Shown here: piece by piece, positions 7,540-17,031 of the stretch
How positions within the stretch are numbered: position 1 is the first letter of the stretch
Layout of the letters: the number at the start of each line of letters is the position of its first letter
Source of the DNA: Candidatus Peregrinibacteria bacterium RIFOXYB2_FULL_33_20
GTDB taxonomy: Bacteria; Patescibacteriota; Gracilibacteria; UBA1369; GWF2-33-10
Direction of reading: 5' to 3'
Assembly: GCA_001788835.1 (NCBI GenBank)
Contig: MFXK01000022.1
Coordinates: 1-64,000 of the forward strand
DNA: 64,000 bases
Made by a program: the position numbers and the translations under genes
The notes under the pieces: model-generated
The model's database searches: none
Told to the model about the DNA's origin: nothing
The model's input: only the letters and a program-made list of their open reading frames with translations

Positions 7540-10500
7540 ATGGCAAATACTCCCCCACCAGGACCAAATACTCCCCCACCAGGACCAAATACTCCCCCAC
7601 CAGGACCAAATCAACCTAACATTGTTCCTGTAAGTTTTTGGCAAAGATTAACGCGTGGTAGAGTACAAACTCTTTTAACACCAACAGAAATAAATACAGT
7701 TAAACAAACCTTAAGTCCTTTGGCTGCAGATTACGATTTACAAATAACTGACATTCAAGAAAACACGACCGCAAAAACAATAAATTATGATCGCACCACT
7801 CATACCCTCACTGTACCGAATTTCTCCGAAGATCCACAAAAATTACAAAATCAAACTAGAGAAGCTTTGAGACAAGCCAAAAATCAGGAAATAAATGAAA
7901 TACATACAAAAGCTCAAAATACTTTAACTCATTTAATAGAAAAATATAAAAGGATCAAATTTGAACCCAGTAAAATAGCTCCTTATGAAATTCCAAAGGG
8001 CATGACCTTAAATCGACCGCAGTTATCTGCACTGCAATCAAGATCTGCAGACTTAACAAAAATGCAAGTTGCTATAGGACTAGTCACTGAAAGAAGACGT
8101 GAAATCTTATCTGGTCGTGGATGGAGGCAAGATTATCTTTTTGAATTCAGATGGGACAGCCAAAACACCACTCCTTTAAATACGCAAAAACAAAATATTC
8201 TTGAAGAATCAATAAACATAAATAAACCAATTCAGATAAGCCTTCCAGCTAATTTTCCACAACACGACCTAACAACTTTAATACAGCAATGCGTAAGTGA
8301 TCAAGACTTAAAACCTAATAGAGGACAAGCTCTGGGACCTTCTTCCAATACTAGACTACATTCCCAATTAAATGACCGATATTTAGATAATCCTGTTGTT
8401 GTTGCAAAAATCGCCAAATATTTAGATGCTATTCGTTCGGCATTAAATCCATGGCCTCAGGATTTTCATTTAATTCTGTGTGATAATTTAACAAATCCCA
8501 ATCAAGTAAATACGAAATCTGAATACCACCATATTGCCCAAATAGATGTTAGATTAATATGTTCAAAATCATTAACTGATATTTTATCTGCAGTTCAGCA
8601 AACCGTGGCACAAGTGTCCGCCACCGAACAGACAATCGAGACTAATAGAGCTATGGTTGAGACTGAAGTGAATAATTTATCAGGTATAGCAGGCCTTTAT
8701 AATATACAATTCACCACGATCGCCATAGCAAAATCTTCTCTTGATGAAGAAATGAGAGCTGTTGATCCAAAAGCTTTTCCAAACAACCAAAATTCACCAT
8801 CAAGACAACCTGTCCCGTTAGTTAATATGACTAAAACAGGTAATTCCATAATTTTTGCGCTTAATTATACGGAATTACATAATCATCCAAACAGTGTGCA
8901 AAATGAAGCATTAAGGCTGGCCAGAGACGAAATTGCCACGGAAATGCAAAAAGAAGAAGCTGATGCTGAACAAGCTTTAGACAATATTCAGCAAAATTTT
9001 GTGGGCGAAGGCAAAGGCATTACTGAGGTTGATCCCAATACAATTCCACCTTTATCAGATAATTTCAGAACTGCTGGCGGGGGAACAGATCTACCTAGAT
9101 TACAAAATCACCAATTAAATCTTATTGCTCTATTATCCATCAATCAAATTTTCTCAAATTTAAGCGATTACCAAAAAATGATATTATGTGGAGATACTGA
9201 TTATCAAAGACAAAATCCAGTCCAGAGTGCCGTATTTACCAAATTAATATGGTACCCTGATGCTCAAGGCAGGCAAAATCCAAACGGATTAATTATTCCA
9301 CCAAATCGGGCACAAGCTTATCCATTGAATCCAGATGGGATATTATTTCTAGAACCACTTGGTGATTTATTAGCTTTCAATAGTCAAGAGGCAGAACAAA
9401 TACTTATAAATCTTCTTCCAGACCAGGAACCGCCGCTTTCCGCAACAATTACCCCTGAATATCAACATCCATTCATGATGGAAAGATTATTTCAATTAGA
9501 AAGAGTCCCAGCATGTGGACAATTTTTAGTAGAGAGCATTTTTGATGAAACTGTCACTAGTAATAATCCAATAGACAGATTAGATAATAGCGATCCAAAT
9601 CATCCAAAAATGATATTAAAATCCAGTGATTTTGTCGGTAAAACTAAGCAGGAAAGTGAAAATTTGCTCCTATCACTAAGAAAAGAAATCGACAGTTATA
9701 CAGAAATGGAAACCGCAAGATCAGAGCTATCAAGCCAACATAATATTACTTTACCTGATGATGCTGCTATTTGCAGGACTATACGAAGGCTTGGTTTATC
9801 TAACCGGCGCGTATTTGAGTTATATTTTCAAGGTATTTTATTAATAGCTGATAATAATAGTTTAACACCGCCACCAACAGAAATCGCTTTTGAGCCAAGT
9901 GTCACTTGCCAATTTAGAGCAGTCAATTCCCCTGCCCGACTGGTATTACCTGCAGATCCAAGTTATTTCAACGAAAATTTATTAATAACAGAGCTAACGA
10001 CACCACCTGATCGCGATCCACGTTTTGACACAATCACACAATTATGGCGAGCTCTGGAATTAGATGGGGTAATAGAATGTCCTATTGTCATTGCCAGAAT
10101 TTCAGATCCTAGTTTAAATTCCATAGAAACTTCTGATGAAATGGTGGCTTGTATACTTACGGAGGATCAGGATTCGATGGCACAAGCAAATTATGTTTTA
10201 TTATTAAATATAGTTAAGGCCCTGGAAAAAGCTTTTGCACCAACTACCATTGAACATGGAGACTTAAAATCCTCTGCCCTTTTAGAAAGCTATGCCATCA
10301 CCTTATCTAGATTTTTAAGGGCGGCGACGGTGTCAGGTTTAGCATTGCCATCTGCACACATAGACAGCCTGGAAATATTATTTGATACTGATGCTGTTTT
10401 AGAATATGACAATCCAACAAAAGCTCTCGCAATTCCAGCTCAGATGACCACTTCTAATTTGGCTTTAACCTTAAAATTATTTAGTAATGCAAATGGAGCA

Positions 10501-13011
10501 AACAACTTAACTCCTCCAGTTAGACAGCCACTAACATTAAATTTTACCCCTGGAGTTACCCCATTATCTACAACAAAATACACTCCATCGCCAAAACCAG
10601 ACTTCAAAGGCAACAGATTATCAATCATTTTAGATGAAGTCAGAGAAAAAACCCCTATTAAGCATCCTTCCATCATTTATGCTTTAACTTTTGAAAAAAT
10701 TAGAAACGAGGCAAGGAGATATCTCACTGAAGGTTGTGAAGATCCCAAAAAAACCATTGCCGCTTTGAATGATGAACATGTTCGCACTTTAATATTAAAT
10801 GCTTGTCTTAATGTAGCTAATAAGGATGAGGCCGGATTACAAATTTTACTAAATCAAGCAGCTTCTGCCACCCAATCCCATGCCCACGCAGATACTGCAA
10901 CAAATGGTCATGATGCTAGTGTCGACTTAAACGCTTTAAATTCAGCTAGCCTTATTCTTGCTTTGACGGCAACTTTTAATATATTTCCTGTAAATAATAA
11001 TGAAATAATGGCTGCTTGCCAAGAATTCAAACCTTCCGCTAATGAGATCAAAAAAATTATAAAAGAGATCGCGCACATGGAAGAACGACATGATAGCATG
11101 CCCGACCAATTAAAAGATGATCAGGCCGTCATGTCTCTGCGTGAAGACATAATTAAATTAACTGGTCAAAGAGACAGTCTCAGTGCTCAAAGCCGTGAAC
11201 TAAGATATTTGGAAGGTTTACTTGAAAGCATAATAACCTCAACGCAAAAAAACGGTTTGGCTCTTATAAATGAAAGAATTATGGAAAAATGCCAAGCTGA
11301 ATTATCAAAAACTGAATCTTTATCATTAAGACTTATCATTAGAGCATATGCAGCTCATAATGGACTGTTAGCAGAGCTATGTGATCCCCCTGACAATACC
11401 ACCACTCCGAGTCGACCACCGTATTTTGATGAACTGGAAAAAATTAAAAAAAATCCAAACTTGGCAACTAATGTTGAGTTTCACAGGATTGCTCAAGCTT
11501 CAACACCAGCAACCACACGCGAAGTAGTGCGTTTAAATTTTCTCAGCTATTTGGTAAGGCCCAAAAAGGATGCCACAGATAGACTAAAAAAAGAGGATTA
11601 TAGCGATAAATGGTGGTACCCGATTGTGCAAGCTTCACATGCTACTAGACCAGTACGACAAGATATAAGTGTTTTTATTCAGCAAGTTTCAGCAATATTA
11701 AATCAATCAGCCCAGAACAGAGCAATCCCTCAGCAAGATGAAATTATGCAGGCCATTGTCCAAATAACCACGCCAGTAGAAAATAAAACGGATGAGAAAA
11801 GAACGAACACTGAACACAAACCAAGTTTTGAAGAATTACTAATCCAAACGCTCCATGAGCTTAGTTATCTTGAACACTCAAGCTCTACATCAAGAATGGC
11901 TTATCCAGCAAGAGTGGCAAAAGTGAAACAGCAATTCAGAGAAGCCTGGATAGTTATCAGGGAAGAAGACAACTATGGTGATGCCCAATTTAGAGATGCT
12001 TTGGAAACAGAATTAAACCAGGCAACGTCATTAAAAAAGGTCATGGAACAAAAAAGACATTTAGAAAAAAGTAGTCATATGGATAGCCAAGAATTTAATG
12101 ACGAAGTTAAAGCTTTATTCACAAAGAAACATAATCATGAACATTTAACCCCAACACAAGAAAAAGAAAAAGCGCAACAAGAAAGAAGAAAAATGCAAAA
12201 TATGATAAAAAAATTACAAAAATCAGATTTAGCAGGCTCCAAAATACAAGCTGAATTATTTGAATTATTCACCAGAGTAAAAGTAAAAGCGGCTGAAGGT
12301 AAAGAAACAGAAGAGTTGAGAACCATATTCCAAGTATTACATTCCACAAAAGATGGTGATCCAACCATGCTTCACGTCAAAAATGGACCTGGTATTATAA
12401 AAACCTTGCTAGATAAAGAACTAATTGGCGTAGGACAGGTTAAAGAAATGCTAGATAAAATTGAACAGGCAATCGCAATTTTAGTTCCATCAGAACAAAT
12501 AGAAGCTATTGCCTGGGTAAGAGACCTGGAAACTTATCTATATGACCACTTAAATGGAGTCGTAAAAGTATCTGACGCAAAATATCTTACCGCTTACCCA
12601 TCCCAATTTGTGGAAGCCTATAGTAAATGTGAAACAGAATCGAAATTAGTAGCAGAACTTCAGGAAGATATTCATAAATCCCATCAAAAAGGTTTAAAAG
12701 GAGTACTTGCTGGTGTCTTAGGAGAAGAAAGCGCTATAGATATAGCTGGTCATGCTTTCAGCGAAGGTCTAGATCAATATCAAAATGGCAGAAGAATACC
12801 AGCCATCGTAGCAGAATTAGCGCCAACAGTATTACCTGAAATATTAGGGGCCACCTTAGTAGAGCTTGGTTTAGGATATTTGGCTGGTTCCGACAAAAAA
12901 TGGATAAGAAGAGGAGCTGAATTAGCACGAGGTTTCATGCATGTCGTTCAACATAAAGGCAAAGAAAATCCTCCAAAAGAGACCCCAGCTAAAAAAGCCG
13001 AACAGAAATAA
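7540..13011 (+). CDS. giant protein of unknown function (1823 aa) with proline-rich N-terminus
   Basis: I do not recognise a family. The frame extends two codons upstream to a GTG at 7534, but the ATG at 7540 follows the promoter and is the more natural start. After it come three perfect PPPGPNT units. The next about 450 residues seem to hold three diverged copies of a helix-strand-strand-helix unit (about 45-120, 285-360, 385-470), judged from recurrent patterns such as YDLQITDI, DFHLILCDN and YNIQFTTIA each followed by a strand and a helix. The middle is mixed; from about 1170 it is largely helical and charged. No signal peptide or clear membrane helix is seen. The C-terminus has a Gly/Ala/Leu-rich amphipathic stretch and ends in a Lys/Pro/Glu tail. 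It is the first of six co-directional unknown genes. Confidence 0.85.
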   Translation: MANTPPPGPNTPPPGPNTPPPGPNQPNIVPVSFWQRLTRGRVQTLLTPTEINTVKQTLSPLAADYDLQITDIQENTTAKTINYDRTTHTLTVPNFSEDPQKLQNQTREALRQAKNQEINEIHTKAQNTLTHLIEKYKRIKFEPSKIAPYEIPKGMTLNRPQLSALQSRSADLTKMQVAIGLVTERRREILSGRGWRQDYLFEFRWDSQNTTPLNTQKQNILEESININKPIQISLPANFPQHDLTTLIQQCVSDQDLKPNRGQALGPSSNTRLHSQLNDRYLDNPVVVAKIAKYLDAIRSALNPWPQDFHLILCDNLTNPNQVNTKSEYHHIAQIDVRLICSKSLTDILSAVQQTVAQVSATEQTIETNRAMVETEVNNLSGIAGLYNIQFTTIAIAKSSLDEEMRAVDPKAFPNNQNSPSRQPVPLVNMTKTGNSIIFALNYTELHNHPNSVQNEALRLARDEIATEMQKEEADAEQALDNIQQNFVGEGKGITEVDPNTIPPLSDNFRTAGGGTDLPRLQNHQLNLIALLSINQIFSNLSDYQKMILCGDTDYQRQNPVQSAVFTKLIWYPDAQGRQNPNGLIIPPNRAQAYPLNPDGILFLEPLGDLLAFNSQEAEQILINLLPDQEPPLSATITPEYQHPFMMERLFQLERVPACGQFLVESIFDETVTSNNPIDRLDNSDPNHPKMILKSSDFVGKTKQESENLLLSLRKEIDSYTEMETARSELSSQHNITLPDDAAICRTIRRLGLSNRRVFELYFQGILLIADNNSLTPPPTEIAFEPSVTCQFRAVNSPARLVLPADPSYFNENLLITELTTPPDRDPRFDTITQLWRALELDGVIECPIVIARISDPSLNSIETSDEMVACILTEDQDSMAQANYVLLLNIVKALEKAFAPTTIEHGDLKSSALLESYAITLSRFLRAATVSGLALPSAHIDSLEILFDTDAVLEYDNPTKALAIPAQMTTSNLALTLKLFSNANGANNLTPPVRQPLTLNFTPGVTPLSTTKYTPSPKPDFKGNRLSIILDEVREKTPIKHPSIIYALTFEKIRNEARRYLTEGCEDPKKTIAALNDEHVRTLILNACLNVANKDEAGLQILLNQAASATQSHAHADTATNGHDASVDLNALNSASLILALTATFNIFPVNNNEIMAACQEFKPSANEIKKIIKEIAHMEERHDSMPDQLKDDQAVMSLREDIIKLTGQRDSLSAQSRELRYLEGLLESIITSTQKNGLALINERIMEKCQAELSKTESLSLRLIIRAYAAHNGLLAELCDPPDNTTTPSRPPYFDELEKIKKNPNLATNVEFHRIAQASTPATTREVVRLNFLSYLVRPKKDATDRLKKEDYSDKWWYPIVQASHATRPVRQDISVFIQQVSAILNQSAQNRAIPQQDEIMQAIVQITTPVENKTDEKRTNTEHKPSFEELLIQTLHELSYLEHSSSTSRMAYPARVAKVKQQFREAWIVIREEDNYGDAQFRDALETELNQATSLKKVMEQKRHLEKSSHMDSQEFNDEVKALFTKKHNHEHLTPTQEKEKAQQERRKMQNMIKKLQKSDLAGSKIQAELFELFTRVKVKAAEGKETEELRTIFQVLHSTKDGDPTMLHVKNGPGIIKTLLDKELIGVGQVKEMLDKIEQAIAILVPSEQIEAIAWVRDLETYLYDHLNGVVKVSDAKYLTAYPSQFVEAYSKCETESKLVAELQEDIHKSHQKGLKGVLAGVLGEESAIDIAGHAFSEGLDQYQNGRRIPAIVAELAPTVLPEILGATLVELGLGYLAGSDKKWIRRGAELARGFMHVVQHKGKENPPKETPAKKAEQK
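7546..7608 (+). repeat. three perfect 21-bp tandem repeats (PPPGPNT coding)
   Basis: Three identical 21-nt units AATACTCCCCCACCAGGACC+A lie in frame at the 5' end of the giant gene. Exact identity at third codon positions points to recent slippage or expansion. Confidence 0.9.
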
Positions 13012-13041
13012 ATTTTAAATAAATTACTTAATAACTTGTCT

Positions 13042-13422
13042 ATGTCTTACGAAGATCTTGAACGTAAAATCAGACACTTAATTCTAAACAATATTGAGTA
13101 TGGAAAACTATCAATAATTGATGGAGCGGCAATTGCCCATATTCTCTTTTTGGCAAAAGATGAAAACACGCTCAAAACATATGTAAAAAAACTATCTCAA
13201 GAATTCATAATTTTTGATGAAATATTTGAAGATGAAAAAACGAAAATGCAAGAAAATTTAGAACAAATAGTCCAAAATTTTGTAGAAAACATTATCAAAG
13301 ATGATCCTTTGCTGGCGACTCAAATATCTACCATCGCCTTAAATAAGAATGTTAGTTTTGATGAGCTTAAGCAAAAATTTCCGCAATTTGCTGAATATTT
13401 ATCAAAAGCAAAAAATTTATAA
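13042..13422 (+). CDS. small hypothetical helical protein
   Basis: A 126-aa protein from the ATG at 13042; the frame is open to a TTG two codons upstream (13036), but the ATG is preferred. It is predicted to be mostly helical and acidic, with no membrane segment. Visible patterns include YEDLERKIRHLILNNIEYG at the start and FDELKQKFPQFAEYLSKA at the end. It lies 30 nt after the 1823-aa gene and before the next promoter, so it is probably co-transcribed with that gene. Size and position would suit a partner or chaperone of a giant protein, but this is only inference. Confidence 0.7.
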   Translation: MSYEDLERKIRHLILNNIEYGKLSIIDGAAIAHILFLAKDENTLKTYVKKLSQEFIIFDEIFEDEKTKMQENLEQIVQNFVENIIKDDPLLATQISTIALNKNVSFDELKQKFPQFAEYLSKAKNL

Positions 13423-13506
13423 AAGCTGTTGCGCAATATTTACACGGAAAATCTACACCAAATTATCACTAACAATCAAAAGCTAAAAGTGAAAAACGAT
13501 TTTTTG

Positions 13507-13523
13507 TGCTATAATTATAAGAT
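13507..13523 (+). promoter_or_regulatory. extended -10 promoter upstream of the 1122-aa gene
   Basis: TGCTATAAT followed by TATAAGAT ends 15 nt before the ATG at 13539. It matches the shared TGnTATAAT-ATTAAGAT signature. No good -35 is visible. Confidence 0.55.
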
Positions 13524-13538
13524 TCTTTTTATTACGCT

Positions 13539-16500
13539 ATGGGCCTAAATACATCTGCACAACCAGGGATCCCAGACTCGCAAGAAGAACTGGAAGTCCG
13601 CAGTGGGGGAAGTCAAGCTCAAGGCGAACTCAGTGCTGATCAATGTAAACAAATTAATGAACAAACAGAACAAGTCCCGCCAACAGACAGATTAAAAGAA
13701 TTAGAACAACAATTACTATCTGCCACGCCCGGTTCACGCGAAGCTAAAAAAACCGCAGAAGCCAGAGCACAAGAAATCGCTGTTAAGGTTAATATTCCAT
13801 TACCAAATATTGTTCCAACAGCAGCTCCACACCCTCAAGAACATCCTGTTCATAAAGTGGTCTCAAGGGTGGTTGGCATAACTAAAGGGAAAATTTTGGC
13901 GATCATCCCTCACCAGAGTTCTCAAGCTGAACAAATTGAAAAAGGAATTCAGCCTGGATCAGCCGAATCAAAATTTGAAGCGGAAATTAAACACAGAAAA
14001 GGCATTGCCAAGCTTAGTTCTAAATTATTACCTGGGCTTAGCTACTCAAAAGACTTAGAGGCTATTTTGAGTTCTATTGAAGCTAAATTTAGCCAATCAA
14101 AAGCCATGGCCGAGAGTAAAGAACCAAAAGAAACAGTGGATTATGCCCCTTTCATGCAAGAATTAGAACAAAAAACTATTACAACGCTCCTTGCAATTAC
14201 TAAAAAATTAGAAGAAACGTTATTGCATTATATACAGTCAGCGCAAATATGCAGAGACCACTTTTGGAACATAGAAAAATTTGAAAAAGAAGAACTGGAA
14301 GCAATATTGCAAGCACAAGAGCTAAGCAATACTTTTCATAATCCCTTAATAAGCTTTGAAGCCAAAATCGCCAAATTTCACCAAAGCCTTGAGAAATCCA
14401 GACCTGTCATAAATGTTTTAGCTAATTATACTGAAAACACTGCCGGCAAGGTTCAGCATGATTTAGCTGAAAAATCTCTGCAAGAACAAAGAATTGATGG
14501 ATTCACCCAACGTGATACGAAATTTAGTGCTCAAAGCACAGCCCTGACAACCTTAAACATACGCGATCCTGAGACCAGAAGCAATTTTTTGCAACAAACT
14601 GCAAATTTAGATTCTCAGTCAAAAACCTCAGCCACCCAAAAAATTGATGAAGCTTTATATGTCATTGACAATATTTTTCTTAAACCTGATGGTCTTCTTA
14701 GCGAAAGCCAAGCCAAGAGAAAAGAACTTAATCAAATCACCCAAAAATTTATCCAAAGCCGTACAGAGATGGAATCAGATTATTATCTAACTTCTAAACA
14801 CTTAAAAGCTTTAGCTGATAATTTAAAAAAAATCTCCCCTTTTATCGAAATGCTAGACAGTCTCATTGAATCTACAATGACAGAAGCTGATTATTTAGAA
14901 AATGAAATTCTAGATATACCAGCGACTCAGACAGTCAAAGGTTTAAGTCATAAGCATTTTAAGGACACCATTGCCCAAGCCAGAAGTCTGACCAGTGCAG
15001 GCAGAATTGAAACGCCAGCTCACGCAATAGAAATGTTCAAAACACAAAATAAATTAAGAGAAATGGTGCAAAAAGTAACTGAATATAAATCAGTTTCTTT
15101 TGATGAACAAATAACAAGGTGTGCTAAAAACATTCTACCAGACTTAGAAGAAGCTCAATTTACCCAACTAGTGGATTTAGAAGAAAAAGCTTTTACAGCC
15201 GCACAAGTAATTTTTGAGGAGACTAAATATAATGAACTTAAATCTCAATATGAAGCCTTAGAAAAAGGTACAGAAAAACTAGCTTTCCTTCGTGATGTTT
15301 TAGCAAAATCAGTTGAAACTGAAACTAAAACAGAAAATCCTGAAATTAAAAAAATAATAACAGAAATTGATAGAATAAAAACCCTGCCAACAGATCAATT
15401 AATCGCAGAATATAGGATGCTAATGCCTGACGCTAAGCTTGATCTTACAAAACCAGACACAATTAATGCTATGGAAGGGGCTCTAACCAGAAATTATCAA
15501 GCAAAACTGGCTATTCTGCAAAAAGCGCAAAGTGAGGCTCCAAAAACAAAGGCAATAGCTGAATTCAATACGGTAAAACCTTCTTTAGATGCTATCCACA
15601 GCGGTTATGAGGCAAAAAATAAAGGAATCCTTGACCAGGTTAAAGCTCAATCAAAAGCTTTAGCCGAAGCCATCAGAAAAGTCCGATCTGAAGATAGTGA
15701 TTTCAGCAAAATACGTGCTAATCATGCCGCTTTAAATCAAGCCCTCACCACATTCAGAAAATTTGCCAAAGAAGAATTATGTAGAAATGATGAGGAAATG
15801 CTAACGGCATTTGAAAATTCATTAGACAGCGCCATGACCTCCCAATCAGCTGACAAAATGGTGAATCATTATATTGAAGAGCTTTATACTTTACAAAAAA
15901 CATATGGCAAGATTCCTCAGGCCAAATGGAAAACTTTGCGTGCTGGTATTATGAAATTAAGAGAAAACAGCTTTTTATTTGATAGCCAAGCTTTAATCAT
16001 GGCTCATTATATTATTAACTCCTCTCCCCTCAAAGCCCCTCATATTCCTGAATTTGCTAGAATTAAAAAAATCTACTTCCTTTCTGGCGGATGGGCAAGG
16101 CTGGAAAGACAATCAAGGTATTTACATGATGGACTTATGCGTGGCAAATTAAGGAATTTAGGCGAAAATTCATCGTTCACTTATTTATTAGAAAGCAAAT
16201 TAGGCATAAGATTCGGAGAAGATATAAGAGTGAAAGATGATGGTACCATATTAAACTCAGCCCAAGAAATAGAACTTGATGACCTAACAACAGAATTAGA
16301 CAGAATAAATAATAAAATCACAGGCTGTGAAGAAAATCTAGGCAAAACAGAAAAAGAAAAAACCAAACAAAAGCTTTCTGCCAAACTTACAAAGTATCAA
16401 ACAGAAAAAACTGAGCTGGAAAAAAGAAAAAATGAGCTAGAAACAAATATGAAAGGCACAGAAAAAGGTGCTAGACAGACTGGATACGAAGCAACGCTAA

Positions 16501-16907
16501 GAGAATCTGTCCTGGATTTCTATCTACATCCACAAAATTTTGTCAAAGTGACTTTAAGGAAAATACCAGGTTTAAGAAAACTACCAAGAGTTATTTCCTC
16601 TACCAGCGAAAAATTTGACAAACTACAATCACGACAAAACATTTCTGTAAAAGAGGGACTAAAAAATGTAGCTTATACTGCCAAAGATCTAGCTGAAAAA
16701 AGCATGCACGCCCCATTGCATGTAGTTAAGGGAACAAAAAAAATCATAGCCAAGGTGGCCAGCCCTTTTAACGAACAGGCTCGAATTGCTGATTCAGAAA
16801 GAAAACGACAAAAAGTAGGCAAAGAAAGTGATGCTATTAGAGCTGATTTGAGCAGTGTTTTAGGTGAAAATTTTTTCAATAATCAACCTATAAATGAAGC
16901 AGCTTAA
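13539..16907 (+). CDS. large coiled-coil protein of unknown function (1122 aa)
   Basis: I do not recognise a family. The protein is rich in Glu, Lys, Gln and Ala with long heptad-like stretches throughout (for example about 190-700, and again at about 920-980, where a short GCEENLGKTEKEKTKQK helix is seen), suggesting extended coiled coils. The N-terminal 50 residues are polar and probably disordered. Around residues 105-125 there is a short hydrophobic segment (HKVVSRVVGITKGKILAIIP) followed by a polar linker. The C-terminal 130 residues are basic and amphipathic (for example HAPLHVVKGTKKIIAKV). It has its own extended -10 promoter and lies third in the cluster. A scaffold or structural role is possible but not shown. 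Confidence 0.85.
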   Translation: MGLNTSAQPGIPDSQEELEVRSGGSQAQGELSADQCKQINEQTEQVPPTDRLKELEQQLLSATPGSREAKKTAEARAQEIAVKVNIPLPNIVPTAAPHPQEHPVHKVVSRVVGITKGKILAIIPHQSSQAEQIEKGIQPGSAESKFEAEIKHRKGIAKLSSKLLPGLSYSKDLEAILSSIEAKFSQSKAMAESKEPKETVDYAPFMQELEQKTITTLLAITKKLEETLLHYIQSAQICRDHFWNIEKFEKEELEAILQAQELSNTFHNPLISFEAKIAKFHQSLEKSRPVINVLANYTENTAGKVQHDLAEKSLQEQRIDGFTQRDTKFSAQSTALTTLNIRDPETRSNFLQQTANLDSQSKTSATQKIDEALYVIDNIFLKPDGLLSESQAKRKELNQITQKFIQSRTEMESDYYLTSKHLKALADNLKKISPFIEMLDSLIESTMTEADYLENEILDIPATQTVKGLSHKHFKDTIAQARSLTSAGRIETPAHAIEMFKTQNKLREMVQKVTEYKSVSFDEQITRCAKNILPDLEEAQFTQLVDLEEKAFTAAQVIFEETKYNELKSQYEALEKGTEKLAFLRDVLAKSVETETKTENPEIKKIITEIDRIKTLPTDQLIAEYRMLMPDAKLDLTKPDTINAMEGALTRNYQAKLAILQKAQSEAPKTKAIAEFNTVKPSLDAIHSGYEAKNKGILDQVKAQSKALAEAIRKVRSEDSDFSKIRANHAALNQALTTFRKFAKEELCRNDEEMLTAFENSLDSAMTSQSADKMVNHYIEELYTLQKTYGKIPQAKWKTLRAGIMKLRENSFLFDSQALIMAHYIINSSPLKAPHIPEFARIKKIYFLSGGWARLERQSRYLHDGLMRGKLRNLGENSSFTYLLESKLGIRFGEDIRVKDDGTILNSAQEIELDDLTTELDRINNKITGCEENLGKTEKEKTKQKLSAKLTKYQTEKTELEKRKNELETNMKGTEKGARQTGYEATLRESVLDFYLHPQNFVKVTLRKIPGLRKLPRVISSTSEKFDKLQSRQNISVKEGLKNVAYTAKDLAEKSMHAPLHVVKGTKKIIAKVASPFNEQARIADSERKRQKVGKESDAIRADLSSVLGENFFNNQPINEAA

Positions 16908-17000
16908 CCAAGACAATGGTATAAGAACATAATTAGCGAGTAAATCCAATTGAATTTTACAAGACACCCCCAATTAAAGCATCACTAATTACGCAATATC

Positions 17001-17017
17001 TGATATAATATTAAGAT
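17001..17017 (+). promoter_or_regulatory. extended -10 promoter upstream of the 1445-aa gene
   Basis: TGATATAAT followed by ATTAAGAT (17001-17017) ends 14 nt before the ATG at 17032. It is the closest match to the shared signature. Confidence 0.6.
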
Positions 17018-17031
17018 ATTTTTTATTTATT

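Noticed and set aside
7546-7608. CRISPR-like short regular repeats at the start of the giant gene.
   Set aside because: The units are directly adjacent with no spacers, are in frame, and code PPPGPNT; no cas genes are present.
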